Shown: positions 48,443-57,270 of the stretch, one piece after another | How the letters are laid out: each line of letters opens with the position of its first letter | Position numbering within the stretch: position 1 is the first letter of the stretch | DNA from: Synechococcus sp. WH 5701 | Lineage (GTDB): Bacteria > Cyanobacteriota > Cyanobacteriia > PCC-6307 > Cyanobiaceae | NCBI RefSeq assembly: GCF_000153045.1 | Contig: NZ_CH724160.1 | Location: forward strand, 435,142 to 499,141 | Direction of reading: 5' to 3' | Length of the DNA stretch: 64,000 nucleotides | Translations under genes and position numbers: made by a program | Notes under the pieces: model-generated | What the model was told of the DNA's origin: nothing | Database searches by the model: none | What the model saw: the letters and a program-made list of their open reading frames with translations, nothing else

Positions 48443-49795
48443 TCAGGCCTGGTCGTCGGCGCCGGCAGCAGACTCGGCCTCAGGGGCTTTCTCCGTGAGG
48501 GTGCTGTTGGCCTCGAGCCACTCCAGCAGGCTCTCGCGCAGGAGATCTTCGGCCACGGCTTCGCGCAGCCGCAGCGGATCGATCGAACTGGTGTCGCTCA
48601 GACCCTGAATGACCTCCTTGACCTTGGCCTCGATGGCGTCGGCCTCCGGGCGGATGTCTTCGGCTTCGGCCAGGGCCTTGAGGGCGAAACTGCGCCGCAG
48701 CCGCTGCTCGGCCTCGGGGCGGGAGCTGTCCATCAGGCTGCGCACCAGATCGGGGGTGAACAGCTTCTTAACATCCATCCCTTGCTGGGCGATCTGGGAG
48801 GCGGTCTGCTCGATCAGCGAGCGGATCTCCTGCTGGATCAGTGTCTCGGGCAGGTCCACCTCGAGCTGCTCCACCAGTGCCGCCAGCAGGGCGTCGTGGC
48901 GGCTGCTGCGGGCCCGCCGTTCGGCGTCCTCGCGCAGGCGGGTCTCCAGATCGGTCCTGAGCTCCTCGAGGCTGTCCTTGTCACTGGCCTCCTTGGCGAA
49001 GGCGTCATCGAGGGCTGGCAGTTCGCGCGCCTTGAGTTCCTTGAGGGTGATGCTGAAGCTGGCCTCGCGGCCCTGGGCCTCCTCCTGGGGGTAGTCGTCG
49101 GGGAAGCGGCAGCTCACCTCGCGCTCCTCGCCCACAGCCATGCCGAGGATGCCCGCCACGAAGCCGGGGATCATCCGCCGCTCCTCGAGTTCCACCTCCA
49201 TGGCGTCGGAGCTGCCGCCCTCGATCGCCGCGCCGGTGTCGACGAAGGTGCCGCTGAAGGCCACCACAGCCACGTCGCCAGTGGCGGCGGGCCGATCCTC
49301 CACCGGCACCAGGGTGGCCAGCTGGCGGCGCGATTGCTCGAGCATCTCCTCGACCCGTGCGGGGTCGTAGCTGATCAGCTCGGCTTCGGCCGTGAGCCCT
49401 TTGGTGGCTTTGAGGCTGGGGGTGGGTTGCACATCCAGCTCAAGGGTGAGGGTCAGGTCTTCACCGGGGCTGAAGCGCTCCAGCAGGGCCTCGAAGCCCT
49501 CGCTCAGCTCGGGGCTGCTGAGGGCCTCGATCTTCTCCTGCTCGAGGGCATCCCGCCAGACGCTGTCCACCAGGTCTTCGAGGGCGGTGGCCCGGATCCG
49601 CAGGGGGCCGATCTGCTGGAGCAGCACCGGACGGGGCACCTTGCCCTGACGGAATCCGGGCAGACGCACACTGCGGCTCAGCTTCACCACCGCGGCCTCG
49701 TAGCTGGCCTGGGAGCGGCCGCCGGGGACGGCCACCTCCAGCGCCAGCCGGCTGCCGGGACGGGGGCTGGTCTTGACCTTCAGGGCGGAGCTCAT
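48443..49795 (-). CDS. tig: Trigger factor
   Basis: Ribosome-bound chaperone and prolyl isomerase. The 450-residue protein has the ribosome-binding signature [14 protein letters not shown] at about residues 43-56, a FKBP-like PPIase domain ([22 protein letters not shown] to [17 protein letters not shown]), and a helical C-terminal chaperone domain with an acidic, Ala-rich end. The ATG at 49795 gives the normal start [19 protein letters not shown]. It is the first gene of tig-clpP-clpX; its promoter should be in 49796-50198. Confidence 0.96.
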   Translation of the reverse strand: MSSALKVKTSPRPGSRLALEVAVPGGRSQASYEAAVVKLSRSVRLPGFRQGKVPRPVLLQQIGPLRIRATALEDLVDSVWRDALEQEKIEALSSPELSEGFEALLERFSPGEDLTLTLELDVQPTPSLKATKGLTAEAELISYDPARVEEMLEQSRRQLATLVPVEDRPAATGDVAVVAFSGTFVDTGAAIEGGSSDAMEVELEERRMIPGFVAGILGMAVGEEREVSCRFPDDYPQEEAQGREASFSITLKELKARELPALDDAFAKEASDKDSLEELRTDLETRLREDAERRARSSRHDALLAALVEQLEVDLPETLIQQEIRSLIEQTASQIAQQGMDVKKLFTPDLVRSLMDSSRPEAEQRLRRSFALKALAEAEDIRPEADAIEAKVKEVIQGLSDTSSIDPLRLREAVAEDLLRESLLEWLEANSTLTEKAPEAESAAGADDQA

Positions 49796-50198
49796 GGAGA
49801 AACGGCCGGGGCGCGGGGATGCAGCCCCCGATCCTATGAACTCGTGCTCCGGCTCATCCCGCGGACCCTCCTGAGGCCTGGGCAGCGTATTGTGTGCGCA
49901 ACGACATGTGGTCGTTGATATCCGCCAGGACCATTCGGTTCCACTTCGAGCCTCCGGTCCAGCGTGCACAGCTCCCTCCGCCCCACGGAGCGTGACACCG
50001 GCCCAGGCTCCCAAAGTCTTTCCCGTTCCTCTGCAATCCTTCCCGCTTCCCTCCTCCTTTCACTGATGGCTCAGCCCCGCTCAGCGGGTTCAGCCTTGCC
50101 TGCGGCCGTTGCGTCCGTCTTCAGCCGAGCCCACGTCTGACCCACTGGTCTGCTCCAGGCCCAGCCACCTCAGCCAGCGCTTTCACCCCGTCCTGCCG
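49796..50198. other. Divergent intergenic region between tig and asd (403 bases)
   Basis: The longest gap without a convincing gene in the window. It must hold the promoters of tig (leftward) and asd-dapA (rightward). I see a perfect inverted repeat at 49899-49917 with TATTGT just before it (49888-49893). There is also a 24-codon open frame from an ATG at 50065 to TGA at 50137-50139, without a ribosome binding site and out of frame with asd. Several frames are open on both strands, but none looks coding. No riboswitch fold recognised. Confidence 0.6.
49899..49917. repeat. Perfect inverted repeat in the tig/asd intergenic region
   Basis: CAACGAC (49899-49905) and GTCGTTG (49911-49917) are exact reverse complements separated by ATGTG. 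With its 7-base arms and short spacer it could be an operator for a dimeric regulator or a small 5'-UTR hairpin. It lies about 100 bases from the tig start and about 280 from asd. Confidence 0.45.
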
Positions 50199-51269
50199 TT
50201 GTCAAGCACCGCCTCCTTTCAACCACTTCCCAACCGTCCCCTGACGGTGGCGGTGCTCGGTGCGACCGGCGCCGTGGGGCAGGAGCTGCTGACCCTGCTG
50301 GAGGAGCGTCGCTTCCCAGTCGGTGAGCTTCGGCTGCTGGCCTCCCCCCGCTCTGCCGGACGCCGGCTGGAGTGGCAGGGCCGCGAGGTCCCCATCGAGG
50401 CCGTCGACGCTGCCGCCTTTGAGGGGGTGGATGTGGTGCTGGCCTCCGCTGGTGGGTCGATCTCACGGCGCTGGGCGCCGGTGGCGGTGGCGGCAGGCGC
50501 GGTTGTCATCGACAACTCCAGCGCCTTCCGCCTTGATCCTGAGGTGCCGCTGGTGGTGCCTGAGGTGAACCCGGAGGCGGCCCTGGCTCACCGGGGGATC
50601 ATCGCCAACCCCAACTGCACCACGATCCTGCTCACCCTGGCCCTGGCGCCCCTGCAGGCCTGTCGTCCGATCCGTCGTGTGGTCGTGAGCACCTATCAGT
50701 CGGCCAGCGGTGCCGGGGCCCGGGCGATGGAGGAACTGCGTGAACTCAGCCGCACTGTTCTTGATGGGGGTGAGCCGGTAAGCGAGGTGCTGCCCCACTC
50801 TCTCGCTTTCAATCTCTTCCTGCACAACTCCCCCCTGCAGCCCAGCGGCTACTGCGAGGAGGAGCTCAAGATGCTGCACGAAACCCGCAAGATCATGGCT
50901 CTGCCGGAGCTGCGGCTCTCGGCCACCTGTGTGCGGGTGCCCGTGCTGCGGGCCCACTCCGAGGCAGTGAACATCGAGTTCGAGCAACCCTTTCCCGTCG
51001 AGGAGGCCCGAGCCCTGCTGGCTGCGGCTCCTGGGGTGGAGCTGCTGGAAGATTTCGCCGCCAACCGCTTCCCGATGCCCACCGATGTCACCGGCCGAGA
51101 TCCGGTGGCGGTGGGGCGCATTCGCCAGGACCTCAGCGACCCCAATGCCCTTGAGCTCTGGCTCTGTGGTGATCAGATCCGCAAGGGGGCGGCCCTCAAC
51201 GCCGTGCAGATCGCCGAGTTGCTGCTCGATCCGGCCTGGCGCATGGCCGCCGTCGGAGGTGCCGTTTGA
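50199..51269 (+). CDS. asd: Aspartate-semialdehyde dehydrogenase
   Basis: Reduces aspartyl phosphate to aspartate semialdehyde, the branch point to lysine/diaminopimelate, threonine and methionine. Motifs: [23 protein letters not shown] (NADP site), [17 protein letters not shown] with the active-site cysteine, and TYQSASGAG. The start is uncertain because no ATG is in frame. I take the TTG at 50199 (356 residues), which gives the usual [10 protein letters not shown] about 15 residues in; the TTG at 50109 would add 30 poorly conserved residues. The stop overlaps the dapA start by 3 bases. Confidence 0.93.
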   Translation: MSSTASFQPLPNRPLTVAVLGATGAVGQELLTLLEERRFPVGELRLLASPRSAGRRLEWQGREVPIEAVDAAAFEGVDVVLASAGGSISRRWAPVAVAAGAVVIDNSSAFRLDPEVPLVVPEVNPEAALAHRGIIANPNCTTILLTLALAPLQACRPIRRVVVSTYQSASGAGARAMEELRELSRTVLDGGEPVSEVLPHSLAFNLFLHNSPLQPSGYCEEELKMLHETRKIMALPELRLSATCVRVPVLRAHSEAVNIEFEQPFPVEEARALLAAAPGVELLEDFAANRFPMPTDVTGRDPVAVGRIRQDLSDPNALELWLCGDQIRKGAALNAVQIAELLLDPAWRMAAVGGAV

Positions 51270-52189
51270 GCATCACGGTTGAACAGGCCATCACGGGCCA
51301 ACCGCATCCGCCCTTCGGCCGGATGTTGACCGCCATGGTCACCCCGTTCAGTCCCGATGGCGCGGTGGATCTTGAGCTGGCCGCGCGCCTGGCTGAGCAT
51401 CTGGTGGATCACGGCTCCGACGGACTGGTGCTTTGCGGCACCACCGGCGAGTCCCCCACCCTGAGCTGGCAGGAGCAGCACGAGCTGTTCGAGGCGGTGA
51501 AGCAGGCCGTGGGTGGCCGAGCCCTGGTGCTCGCCGGCACGGGCAGCAACTGCACAGCCGAGGCCATCGAAGCCATCGGACGCGCGGCCGAGGAAGGCGC
51601 TGATGGGGCCCTGGTGGTGGTTCCGTACTACAACAAGCCGCCCCAGGAGGGGCTCGAAGCCCATTTCCGCGCGATCGCCCAGGCGGCCCCCGGCCTGCCG
51701 GTGATGCTCTACAACATTCCTGGACGCACCGGCTGCAGTCTCGAGCCCCGCACCACGGCCCGCCTGCTCGATCTTCCCAACGTGGTGAGCTACAAGGCCG
51801 CCAGTGGCAGCACCGATGAAGTCAGCCAGCTGCGGCTGCTCTGCGGCGACCGGCTGGCGATCTACAGCGGCGACGATGCCCTCACCCTGCCGATGCTGGC
51901 CGTGGGTGCCGTCGGCGTGGTGAGCGTGGCCAGCCATCTGGTGGGGCGCGAGATCCAGCGCATGATTTCTGCCTTTTTCGCCGGCGAGCTGGCCGCGGCC
52001 CTGGCCCTGCATGAACGCCTGCTGCCCCTCTGCCGGGCCCTGTTCGCCACCACCAATCCGATTCCCGTCAAAGCCGCCCTTGAACTGGAGGGCTGGCCCG
52101 TGGGGTCCCCCCGTCTTCCGCTGGTCTCCGCCGACAGCGACGTCCGTGCCCGATTGACCTCCGCTCTGGCTGCCCTGCGTCCCACCTGA
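51266..52189 (+). CDS. dapA: 4-hydroxy-tetrahydrodipicolinate synthase
   Basis: Condenses pyruvate with aspartate semialdehyde, the first step towards diaminopimelate and lysine. The 307-residue TIM barrel has [16 protein letters not shown], the catalytic tyrosine in [10 protein letters not shown] and the Schiff-base lysine in VVSYKAASG. The TTG at 51266 overlaps the asd stop (TTGA), giving translational coupling of consecutive pathway enzymes. An internal ATG at 51323 would remove part of the first strand and is less likely. rnj follows after 99 bases. Confidence 0.95.
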   Translation: MSITVEQAITGQPHPPFGRMLTAMVTPFSPDGAVDLELAARLAEHLVDHGSDGLVLCGTTGESPTLSWQEQHELFEAVKQAVGGRALVLAGTGSNCTAEAIEAIGRAAEEGADGALVVVPYYNKPPQEGLEAHFRAIAQAAPGLPVMLYNIPGRTGCSLEPRTTARLLDLPNVVSYKAASGSTDEVSQLRLLCGDRLAIYSGDDALTLPMLAVGAVGVVSVASHLVGREIQRMISAFFAGELAAALALHERLLPLCRALFATTNPIPVKAALELEGWPVGSPRLPLVSADSDVRARLTSALAALRPT

Positions 52190-52288
52190 CGCCATGGCTT
52201 AGCTCCAGCGCAGTGCGGCCTGGAGTTCTCGCAACAGCAACACTCCGATTCCCGTCCATCTGTTCTCCAACCCTTCGTTCCACACCCC

Positions 52289-54310
52289 ATGAGCTCAAGC
52301 AACAACAAGACGTCCCCCACCACCAAACAGCCGGCCCTGCGGGTGATTCCCCTCGGCGGTCTTCATGAGATCGGCAAGAACACCTGTGTTTTTGAGTATG
52401 GCGATGAGCTGATGCTGGTGGATGCCGGCCTCGCCTTCCCCAGCGATGGCATGCACGGCGTCAATGTGGTGCTGCCCGACACCAGCTATCTGCGTGAAAA
52501 CCAGAAGCGCATCCGCGGCATGATCGTGACCCATGGTCACGAAGATCACATCGGCGGTATTCCCCACCACCTCAAGAACTTCAACATCCCTGTGATCTAT
52601 GGCCCGCGGCTGGCCATGTCGATGCTCCAGGGAAAGATGGAGGAGGCTGCCGTCACAGATCGCACCGTGATCCAGACGGTGAGCCCTCGGGATGTGGTCA
52701 AGGTGGGTCAGCACTTCCAGGTGGAGTTCATCCGCAACACCCACTCGATCGCTGACAGCTTCAGCCTGGCGATCACCACCCCCGTGGGCGTGGTGATCTT
52801 CACCGGCGATTTCAAGTTCGACCACACTCCTGTCGATGGTGAATACTTCGACATCCAGCGGATGGCCCATTACGGCGAGCAGGGCGTGCTCTGCCTGTTC
52901 AGCGATTCCACCAATGCCGAGGTACCCGGCTTCACCCCGCCGGAGCGGTCGGTGTTCCCGAACCTCGACCGTCACTTCGCCAATTCCGATGGCCGGGTGA
53001 TCGTCACCACGTTTGCCAGTTCTGTTCACCGGGTTTCGATGATCCTGGAACTGGCGATGAAGCATGGCCGCAAGGTGGGCCTGCTGGGCCGCTCCATGCT
53101 CAACGTGATCGCCAAGGCGCGCGAACTGGGTTACATCCGTTGCCCCGATGAGCTGTTCGTGCCGATCAAGCAGATTCGCGACCTTCCCGATCGCGAAACC
53201 CTGCTGCTGATGACCGGCAGCCAGGGTGAGCCTCTGGCGGCCCTCAGCCGTATTTCCCGTGGTGAGCACCCCCAGGTGCAGGTGAAATCCACCGACACGA
53301 TCATCTTCTCCGCCAGTCCGATCCCCGGGAACACCATCTCGGTGGTGAACACCATCGACCGCCTGATGATGATGGGGGCCAAGGTGGTCTACGGCAAGGG
53401 TGAAGGCATCCACGTCTCCGGCCATGGCTGCCAGGAAGACCACAAGCTGATGCTTGCACTCACCCGGCCGAAATTCTTCGTGCCGGTGCACGGGGAGCAC
53501 CGCATGCTCGTGTGCCACTCGCGCACGGCCCAGTCGATGGGGATTCCCGCCGACAACATGCTGATCATCGACAACGGCGATGTGGTGGAGCTCACCCCCA
53601 CGACCATCCACAAGGGGGATCCGGTCAAGGCCGGTATCGAACTGCTGGATGCCTCCCGCAACGGCATCGTCGACAACCGCGTGCTCAAGGAACGCCAGCA
53701 ACTGGCCGAAGACGGCGTCATCACCCTGCTGACCGTGATCAGCACCGATGGCGTCATGGGCGCCCCGCCGCGGGTCAACCTGCGCGGTGTGGTCACCACC
53801 GCCGATGCCCGCCGGCTCTCGATCTGGGCTGAGCGGGAGATTGGCTGGGTGCTCGACAACCGCTGGAATCAGCTGGCCCGCAACACTGGTGGTACGGCCC
53901 CCGAGGTCGATTGGGTGGGCGTGCAGCGGGAGATCGAAGTCGGTCTCCAGCGCCGCTTGCGGCGCGAGCTGCAGGTGGAGCCCCTGATCATCTGTCTGGT
54001 GCAGCCGGCTCCGGCGGGCACCCCGGCCTACAAGGGCCGTGCTGATGCCGAGCCGGACAGCCGCCCGGCCCCCCGCGGCGGTCGCCGGGAGAGCACAGGG
54101 CGTGAACCCGTGATCCGCACCCATGCTCCTGCTCCCCCCCAGCGGGTTCAGGCCTCTGGCGCTGGTGCTGTCTCGGCGACGGCCACCCTGCCCGTCGCCA
54201 CCAAGATCCCTGCAAGTGCCCCCGTTGTCCAGGTGGCGGAGACCAAGCCGGAAGAACCGGAGATGCCCGCGAACCGCGTGCGTCGCCGCCGCTCCACCGC
54301 CGCCAGCTGA
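52289..54310 (+). CDS. rnj: Ribonuclease J
   Basis: Metallo-beta-lactamase/beta-CASP nuclease with 5'-3' exo- and endonuclease activity in RNA turnover. The 673-residue protein has IPLGGLHEIGKNTCVFEY, the metal site HGHEDH (82-87), SDSTNAEVPGFT, the beta-CASP part with TGSQGEPLAALSRI and FSASPIPGN, and PVHGEHRM. Residues from about 570 form an extension rich in Pro, Ala and Arg, ending in basic RVRRRRSTAAS. Such disordered tails may carry partner-binding motifs. It follows dapA, an arrangement seen in other cyanobacteria. Confidence 0.95.
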   Translation: MSSSNNKTSPTTKQPALRVIPLGGLHEIGKNTCVFEYGDELMLVDAGLAFPSDGMHGVNVVLPDTSYLRENQKRIRGMIVTHGHEDHIGGIPHHLKNFNIPVIYGPRLAMSMLQGKMEEAAVTDRTVIQTVSPRDVVKVGQHFQVEFIRNTHSIADSFSLAITTPVGVVIFTGDFKFDHTPVDGEYFDIQRMAHYGEQGVLCLFSDSTNAEVPGFTPPERSVFPNLDRHFANSDGRVIVTTFASSVHRVSMILELAMKHGRKVGLLGRSMLNVIAKARELGYIRCPDELFVPIKQIRDLPDRETLLLMTGSQGEPLAALSRISRGEHPQVQVKSTDTIIFSASPIPGNTISVVNTIDRLMMMGAKVVYGKGEGIHVSGHGCQEDHKLMLALTRPKFFVPVHGEHRMLVCHSRTAQSMGIPADNMLIIDNGDVVELTPTTIHKGDPVKAGIELLDASRNGIVDNRVLKERQQLAEDGVITLLTVISTDGVMGAPPRVNLRGVVTTADARRLSIWAEREIGWVLDNRWNQLARNTGGTAPEVDWVGVQREIEVGLQRRLRRELQVEPLIICLVQPAPAGTPAYKGRADAEPDSRPAPRGGRRESTGREPVIRTHAPAPPQRVQASGAGAVSATATLPVATKIPASAPVVQVAETKPEEPEMPANRVRRRRSTAAS

Positions 54311-54341
54311 AGGGCTGCTGGCTGGGCGGCCCTGTTGCCGC

Positions 54342-54824
54342 TCAGCCCAGCACCACCCGCAGCAGACCCTTGGCCAGCTCAGCTTCCTCCTCGGGACTGA
54401 AGCGCCGCTCGCCTGCTTCATCGCGGACGGAGGCGGCCGGCTGCTCGGCCAGCACGTACACCCGCACAGCCTCCAGGTCGTTGTCCGGAGGAGCCGGCGC
54501 CAGGCTTTGTTCGGACTGGCTTGGCTCTGGCTTGCTCTGCTCGCAGAGCGCCAGTCCCTCGGCAGCCAGATCGTTGTACGTGCTCCCCTTGATGGCAGTG
54601 GCCTGCACCTCGCGGTAGAGCTCGCCGGCGTCTTCGGGCTGGCGCAATCCATAGAAGTGAATGTGCCCGAGCAACAGTTTCAGCCGCAGGCTGTGGGGAT
54701 CACTGGCCTCGAGTCGTGTGTGCGCCAGCAGGTCCTCCCCCTCCTGCAGGGCCTCGGCGAAGCGCCCCTGGCTGTAGGCCAGCTCCACGCTTTTGTAGGC
54801 CTGATCGAAGCCGCTGGATGTCAT
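54342..54824 (-). CDS. Small TPR-like protein of unknown function
   Basis: Protein of 160 residues. The N-terminal 90 residues look like two helical TPR-type repeats (FDQAYKSVELAYSQGRFAEALQEGEDLL; LKLLLGHIHFYGLRQPEDAGELYREV). A polar linker follows, and then a helix-rich C-terminus (FSPEEEAELAKGLLRVVLG). No signal or membrane segment. The ATG at 54824 overlaps the tilS stop in an ATGA arrangement, so it is likely translated together with tilS. Function unknown. Confidence 0.72.
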   Translation of the reverse strand: MTSSGFDQAYKSVELAYSQGRFAEALQEGEDLLAHTRLEASDPHSLRLKLLLGHIHFYGLRQPEDAGELYREVQATAIKGSTYNDLAAEGLALCEQSKPEPSQSEQSLAPAPPDNDLEAVRVYVLAEQPAASVRDEAGERRFSPEEEAELAKGLLRVVLG

Positions 54825-55918
54825 CGGTTGGAGGGGGCTGAGGCCGCACCGGGTTCGGGAGGGCCGGATGGACCCGCGTGATCGCTCGGTTCCGGCTGAA
54901 GCCACAGGCTCTGCCGGTCCCAGTGAAGGCTCCTGCCTCCGGGCAAAGCCAGGCTGCCAGGCCCCTGGCTCAGCGGCAACCGGCGCCTCAGGGCTTCAAG
55001 GCTCCGGGCCCCCAGCCGAACCCCGGCGCTGCGCTCCAGCCAGAGATCGAGCAGCAGCTCCTGGCTGCTGGCGGTGAGCTCGCTCAGTGGTTGGCGCTGC
55101 AGTTCTGGCCCCTGCTCAGGCCGGCCTGCGGCGAGTGGGGCAGCTGGTGGCGTCTCCAGAGCCATGAGGGCCAGCAGGGCCAGCTCCTGGGTGAGATTCT
55201 GGGTGCCTTCCAGGCGTTCGGCCAGTGCGCCCAGACGCCGCCAGGCCCCGGGATGGAGCTCCTCCAGCACCGGCAGCACCTCCTGGCGCAGGCGGTTGCG
55301 GCTGAAGCGGGGATCGGTGTTGCCTGGATCCAGCCACAGGGGCAGCTGCTGCTGCTTGCAGAAGGACGCGGTCTCGGCCCGGGAGAAGCCGAGCAGGGGA
55401 CGCACCAACTCGATCCTGCCGCTGAGGGGACGCCGCGCCCGCAGGCTGCTCAGCCCCCGCAGGCCGCAACCCCTGGCCAGGTTGAACAACAGGGTCTCGG
55501 CACGGTCACTGCCGGTATGGCCGGTCACGACGCGGGTGCAGCCGAGGCTGAGGGCCTGCTGGTTCAACCGCTCGTAGCGCCAGCGGCGCCCAGCCTCCTC
55601 ACGACCGCTGGCGGAGGAGGCCGGCGCAGCGGGGGCGTTCTCCACCCGGATGGGCAGGCCCAGGCCGCCGGCCCAGGCCGCCAGCTCCCCGGCCTGATCG
55701 GCGGCTTCCTTCCGCCAGCCGTGGTTGCCGTGCCAGAGGTGAAGCTCCCAGCCGTGCAGGCGCCGCAGCTCCAGAAGCAGAGCCGTCAGGGCCATCGAGT
55801 CCTGGCCACCGGAGATCGCCAGCAGCAGCCGCCTCCCCCGGGGCAGGAGCAGGGGGTCCGTCAGCAGCCGCCGGTGCAGCCGGTGCTGCAGGGGACCCCA
55901 TGGGAGAATGGCTTCCAT
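54821..55918 (-). CDS. tilS: tRNA(Ile)-lysidine synthase
   Basis: Modifies C34 of tRNA-Ile(CAU) to lysidine so that it reads AUA. The 365-residue protein has the PP-loop SGGQDSM (36-42), a HGWRKEAADQA segment, the VVTGHTGSDRAETLLFNLARGCGLRGLSSL motif of the N-type ATPase domain and DPGNTDPRFSRNRLRQEVLP. The open frame runs far upstream, but the ATG at 55918 gives the expected leader. It starts 15 bases from divergent DUF561. The downstream TPR-like gene overlaps its stop. Confidence 0.93.
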   Translation of the reverse strand: MEAILPWGPLQHRLHRRLLTDPLLLPRGRRLLLAISGGQDSMALTALLLELRRLHGWELHLWHGNHGWRKEAADQAGELAAWAGGLGLPIRVENAPAAPASSASGREEAGRRWRYERLNQQALSLGCTRVVTGHTGSDRAETLLFNLARGCGLRGLSSLRARRPLSGRIELVRPLLGFSRAETASFCKQQQLPLWLDPGNTDPRFSRNRLRQEVLPVLEELHPGAWRRLGALAERLEGTQNLTQELALLALMALETPPAAPLAAGRPEQGPELQRQPLSELTASSQELLLDLWLERSAGVRLGARSLEALRRRLPLSQGPGSLALPGGRSLHWDRQSLWLQPEPSDHAGPSGPPEPGAASAPSNR

Positions 55919-55933
55919 CTGCCCTGCTCGCCG

Positions 55934-56695
55934 ATGTCGCGCCTCACCAGCCTGCCCGCCCCCCTGCAAGCGGCGCTGCACTCGCGGCGGCTGTTGAAGG
56001 TGATCGCCGGCTTGAGCAACTTCGAGGCGGCCAGCGTGGAGCGGATCAGCCGGGCCGCTGGGGCTGGTGGCGCCGACCTGCTCGATGTGGCCTGCGATCC
56101 GAAGCTCGTGCGCCTGGCTGCAGCGGCCTCCGGCTTGCCGGTCTGTGTCTCTGCCGTTGATCCGGATCTGTTCCCCGCTGCCGTGGCCGCTGGCGCCGCG
56201 ATGGTGGAGATCGGCAATTTCGATTCGTTCTATCCCGAAGGGCGGATCTTCGGCGCCGAGGAGGTGCTCGCCCTCACCCGGCGCACCCGGGAGCTGCTGC
56301 CGGAGGTGGTGCTCTCGGTCACGGTCCCCCATGGGCTCCCCCTGGATCAGCAGCAGCAGCTGGCCAGCGATCTGGCCGCCGCCGGCGCCGATCTGATCCA
56401 GACCGAAGGTGGCACCAGTGCCCGTCCCTTCAGCCCCGGGGCCCTTGGCTTGATCGAGAAGGCCGCGCCCACCCTGGCGGCGGCCCACGCCATCAGCCGG
56501 GCGGTGCAGATTCCGGTCCTTTGCGCCTCCGGACTCTCCGCCGTCACCCTGCCCCTGGCCATCGCCGCCGGCGCCCATGGGGTGGGTGTGGGCTCAGCTG
56601 TGAACCGGCTCGACGATGAACTCGCCATGGTGGCGGTGGTGCGCGGCCTGCGTGAGGCCCTGGCCCCAGCGCCTGTTGCCGAGGTGGTCGGCTGA
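55934..56695 (+). CDS. DUF561/Ycf23-family protein
   Basis: Protein of 253 residues in the Ycf23 (DUF561) family of cyanobacteria and red-algal or plant plastids. It reads as a small TIM-barrel-like fold: LKVIAGLSNFEAASVERISRAAGAGGADLLDVACDP, MVEIGNFDSFYPEGRIF, GADLIQTEGGTSARPF, and a terminal AGAHGVGVGSAVNRLDDE resembling a phosphate-binding loop. Biochemical function is not established. The ATG at 55934 gives MSRLTSLPAPLQAAL; the open frame extending more than 350 codons upstream is a shadow of tilS. A strong palindrome follows the stop. Confidence 0.88.
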   Translation: MSRLTSLPAPLQAALHSRRLLKVIAGLSNFEAASVERISRAAGAGGADLLDVACDPKLVRLAAAASGLPVCVSAVDPDLFPAAVAAGAAMVEIGNFDSFYPEGRIFGAEEVLALTRRTRELLPEVVLSVTVPHGLPLDQQQQLASDLAAAGADLIQTEGGTSARPFSPGALGLIEKAAPTLAAAHAISRAVQIPVLCASGLSAVTLPLAIAAGAHGVGVGSAVNRLDDELAMVAVVRGLREALAPAPVAEVVG

Positions 56696-56725
56696 GGCCT
56701 CCTGCCAGCCTGTGACGGTTCGGCA

Positions 56726-56755
56726 CCCCTGACTTGGCCAAGTCAGGGGGCTTTG
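56726..56755 (+). terminator. Hairpin terminator after the DUF561 gene
   Basis: CCCCTGACTTGG (56726-56737) is followed directly by its exact reverse complement (56738-56749), giving a stem of at least 10 bp with a tetraloop, then GCTTTGATT. The T run is short, but position (30 bases after the stop) and stability fit an intrinsic terminator. Confidence 0.65.
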
Positions 56756-56778
56756 ATTAGCGTGAGGCCGACGCCGTG

Positions 56779-57219
56779 ATGACTTCCATGGGCCCGTTCA
56801 TCTGGCTTCTGCAATGGCCCATCCGGGCTGTCGTGCTGCTGATCGTGGGTGTGCTGCCCCTCGGGGTTGAGTTCAGTGGCTTCGGCACCGCCCTGCTCTC
56901 CGCGGTGGTGATCGGCCTGCTGGGAACGCTGCTGATCTGGCCTCTTAAGCTGGTGCTGGCACTGCCCTGGGCCATCACCAGCCTGGGTGGTCTGGTGACG
57001 CCGATCACAGCTGTCTACAACTGGGTGATCACGATCGTGTTGTTTGCCCTGGCGGCCTGGTTGATCCAGGGCTTCCGGCTCAAGAACGGTCTGATCAGTG
57101 CGGCCCTCGGCGCCATCGTCTACAGCGTGCTCAGTACCTTGATCCTGGGCTGGCTCGGCCTTGGTGTGAGCTTCACCCGGGCGGCCGCTTCCCTCTCCGC
57201 TGCAGTCGGCGTGGGCTGA
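56779..57219 (+). CDS. Small four-helix membrane protein (phage-holin-4-like family)
   Basis: Protein of 146 residues with four hydrophobic helices (about 10-27, 33-50, 60-90 in part, 110-130). The layout resembles the family often labelled phage holin 4 superfamily, which in bacterial chromosomes is not linked to phage. There is no phage gene nearby, so lysis is unlikely and the label is only a fold hint. The ATG at 56779 is chosen over a GTG at 56776. uvrB follows after 51 bases. Confidence 0.75.
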   Translation: MTSMGPFIWLLQWPIRAVVLLIVGVLPLGVEFSGFGTALLSAVVIGLLGTLLIWPLKLVLALPWAITSLGGLVTPITAVYNWVITIVLFALAAWLIQGFRLKNGLISAALGAIVYSVLSTLILGWLGLGVSFTRAAASLSAAVGVG

Positions 57220-57270
57220 TTCCTAGGATCAATATTGTCTTCGTCCAGGAGCCACCTGGATCCAGCGGCC

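Noticed and set aside
52295-54652. Very long antisense open frame (785 residues) opposite rnj
   Set aside because: It mirrors rnj codon by codon in a G+C-rich genome where reverse frames lack stops. The translation is His/Gln/Gly-rich with no recognisable domain. The same applies to other long frames opposite murB/murC, dnaX, guaA and dnaJ.
54878-55933. 350-codon in-frame upstream extension of the DUF561 gene
   Set aside because: It is the antisense shadow of tilS, low-complexity and without domain matches. The conserved protein begins at 55934.
56779-57219. Phage holin as a sign of a prophage
   Set aside because: The family label is a fold name. Neighbours are DUF561 and uvrB, with no integrase, capsid or lysin gene.
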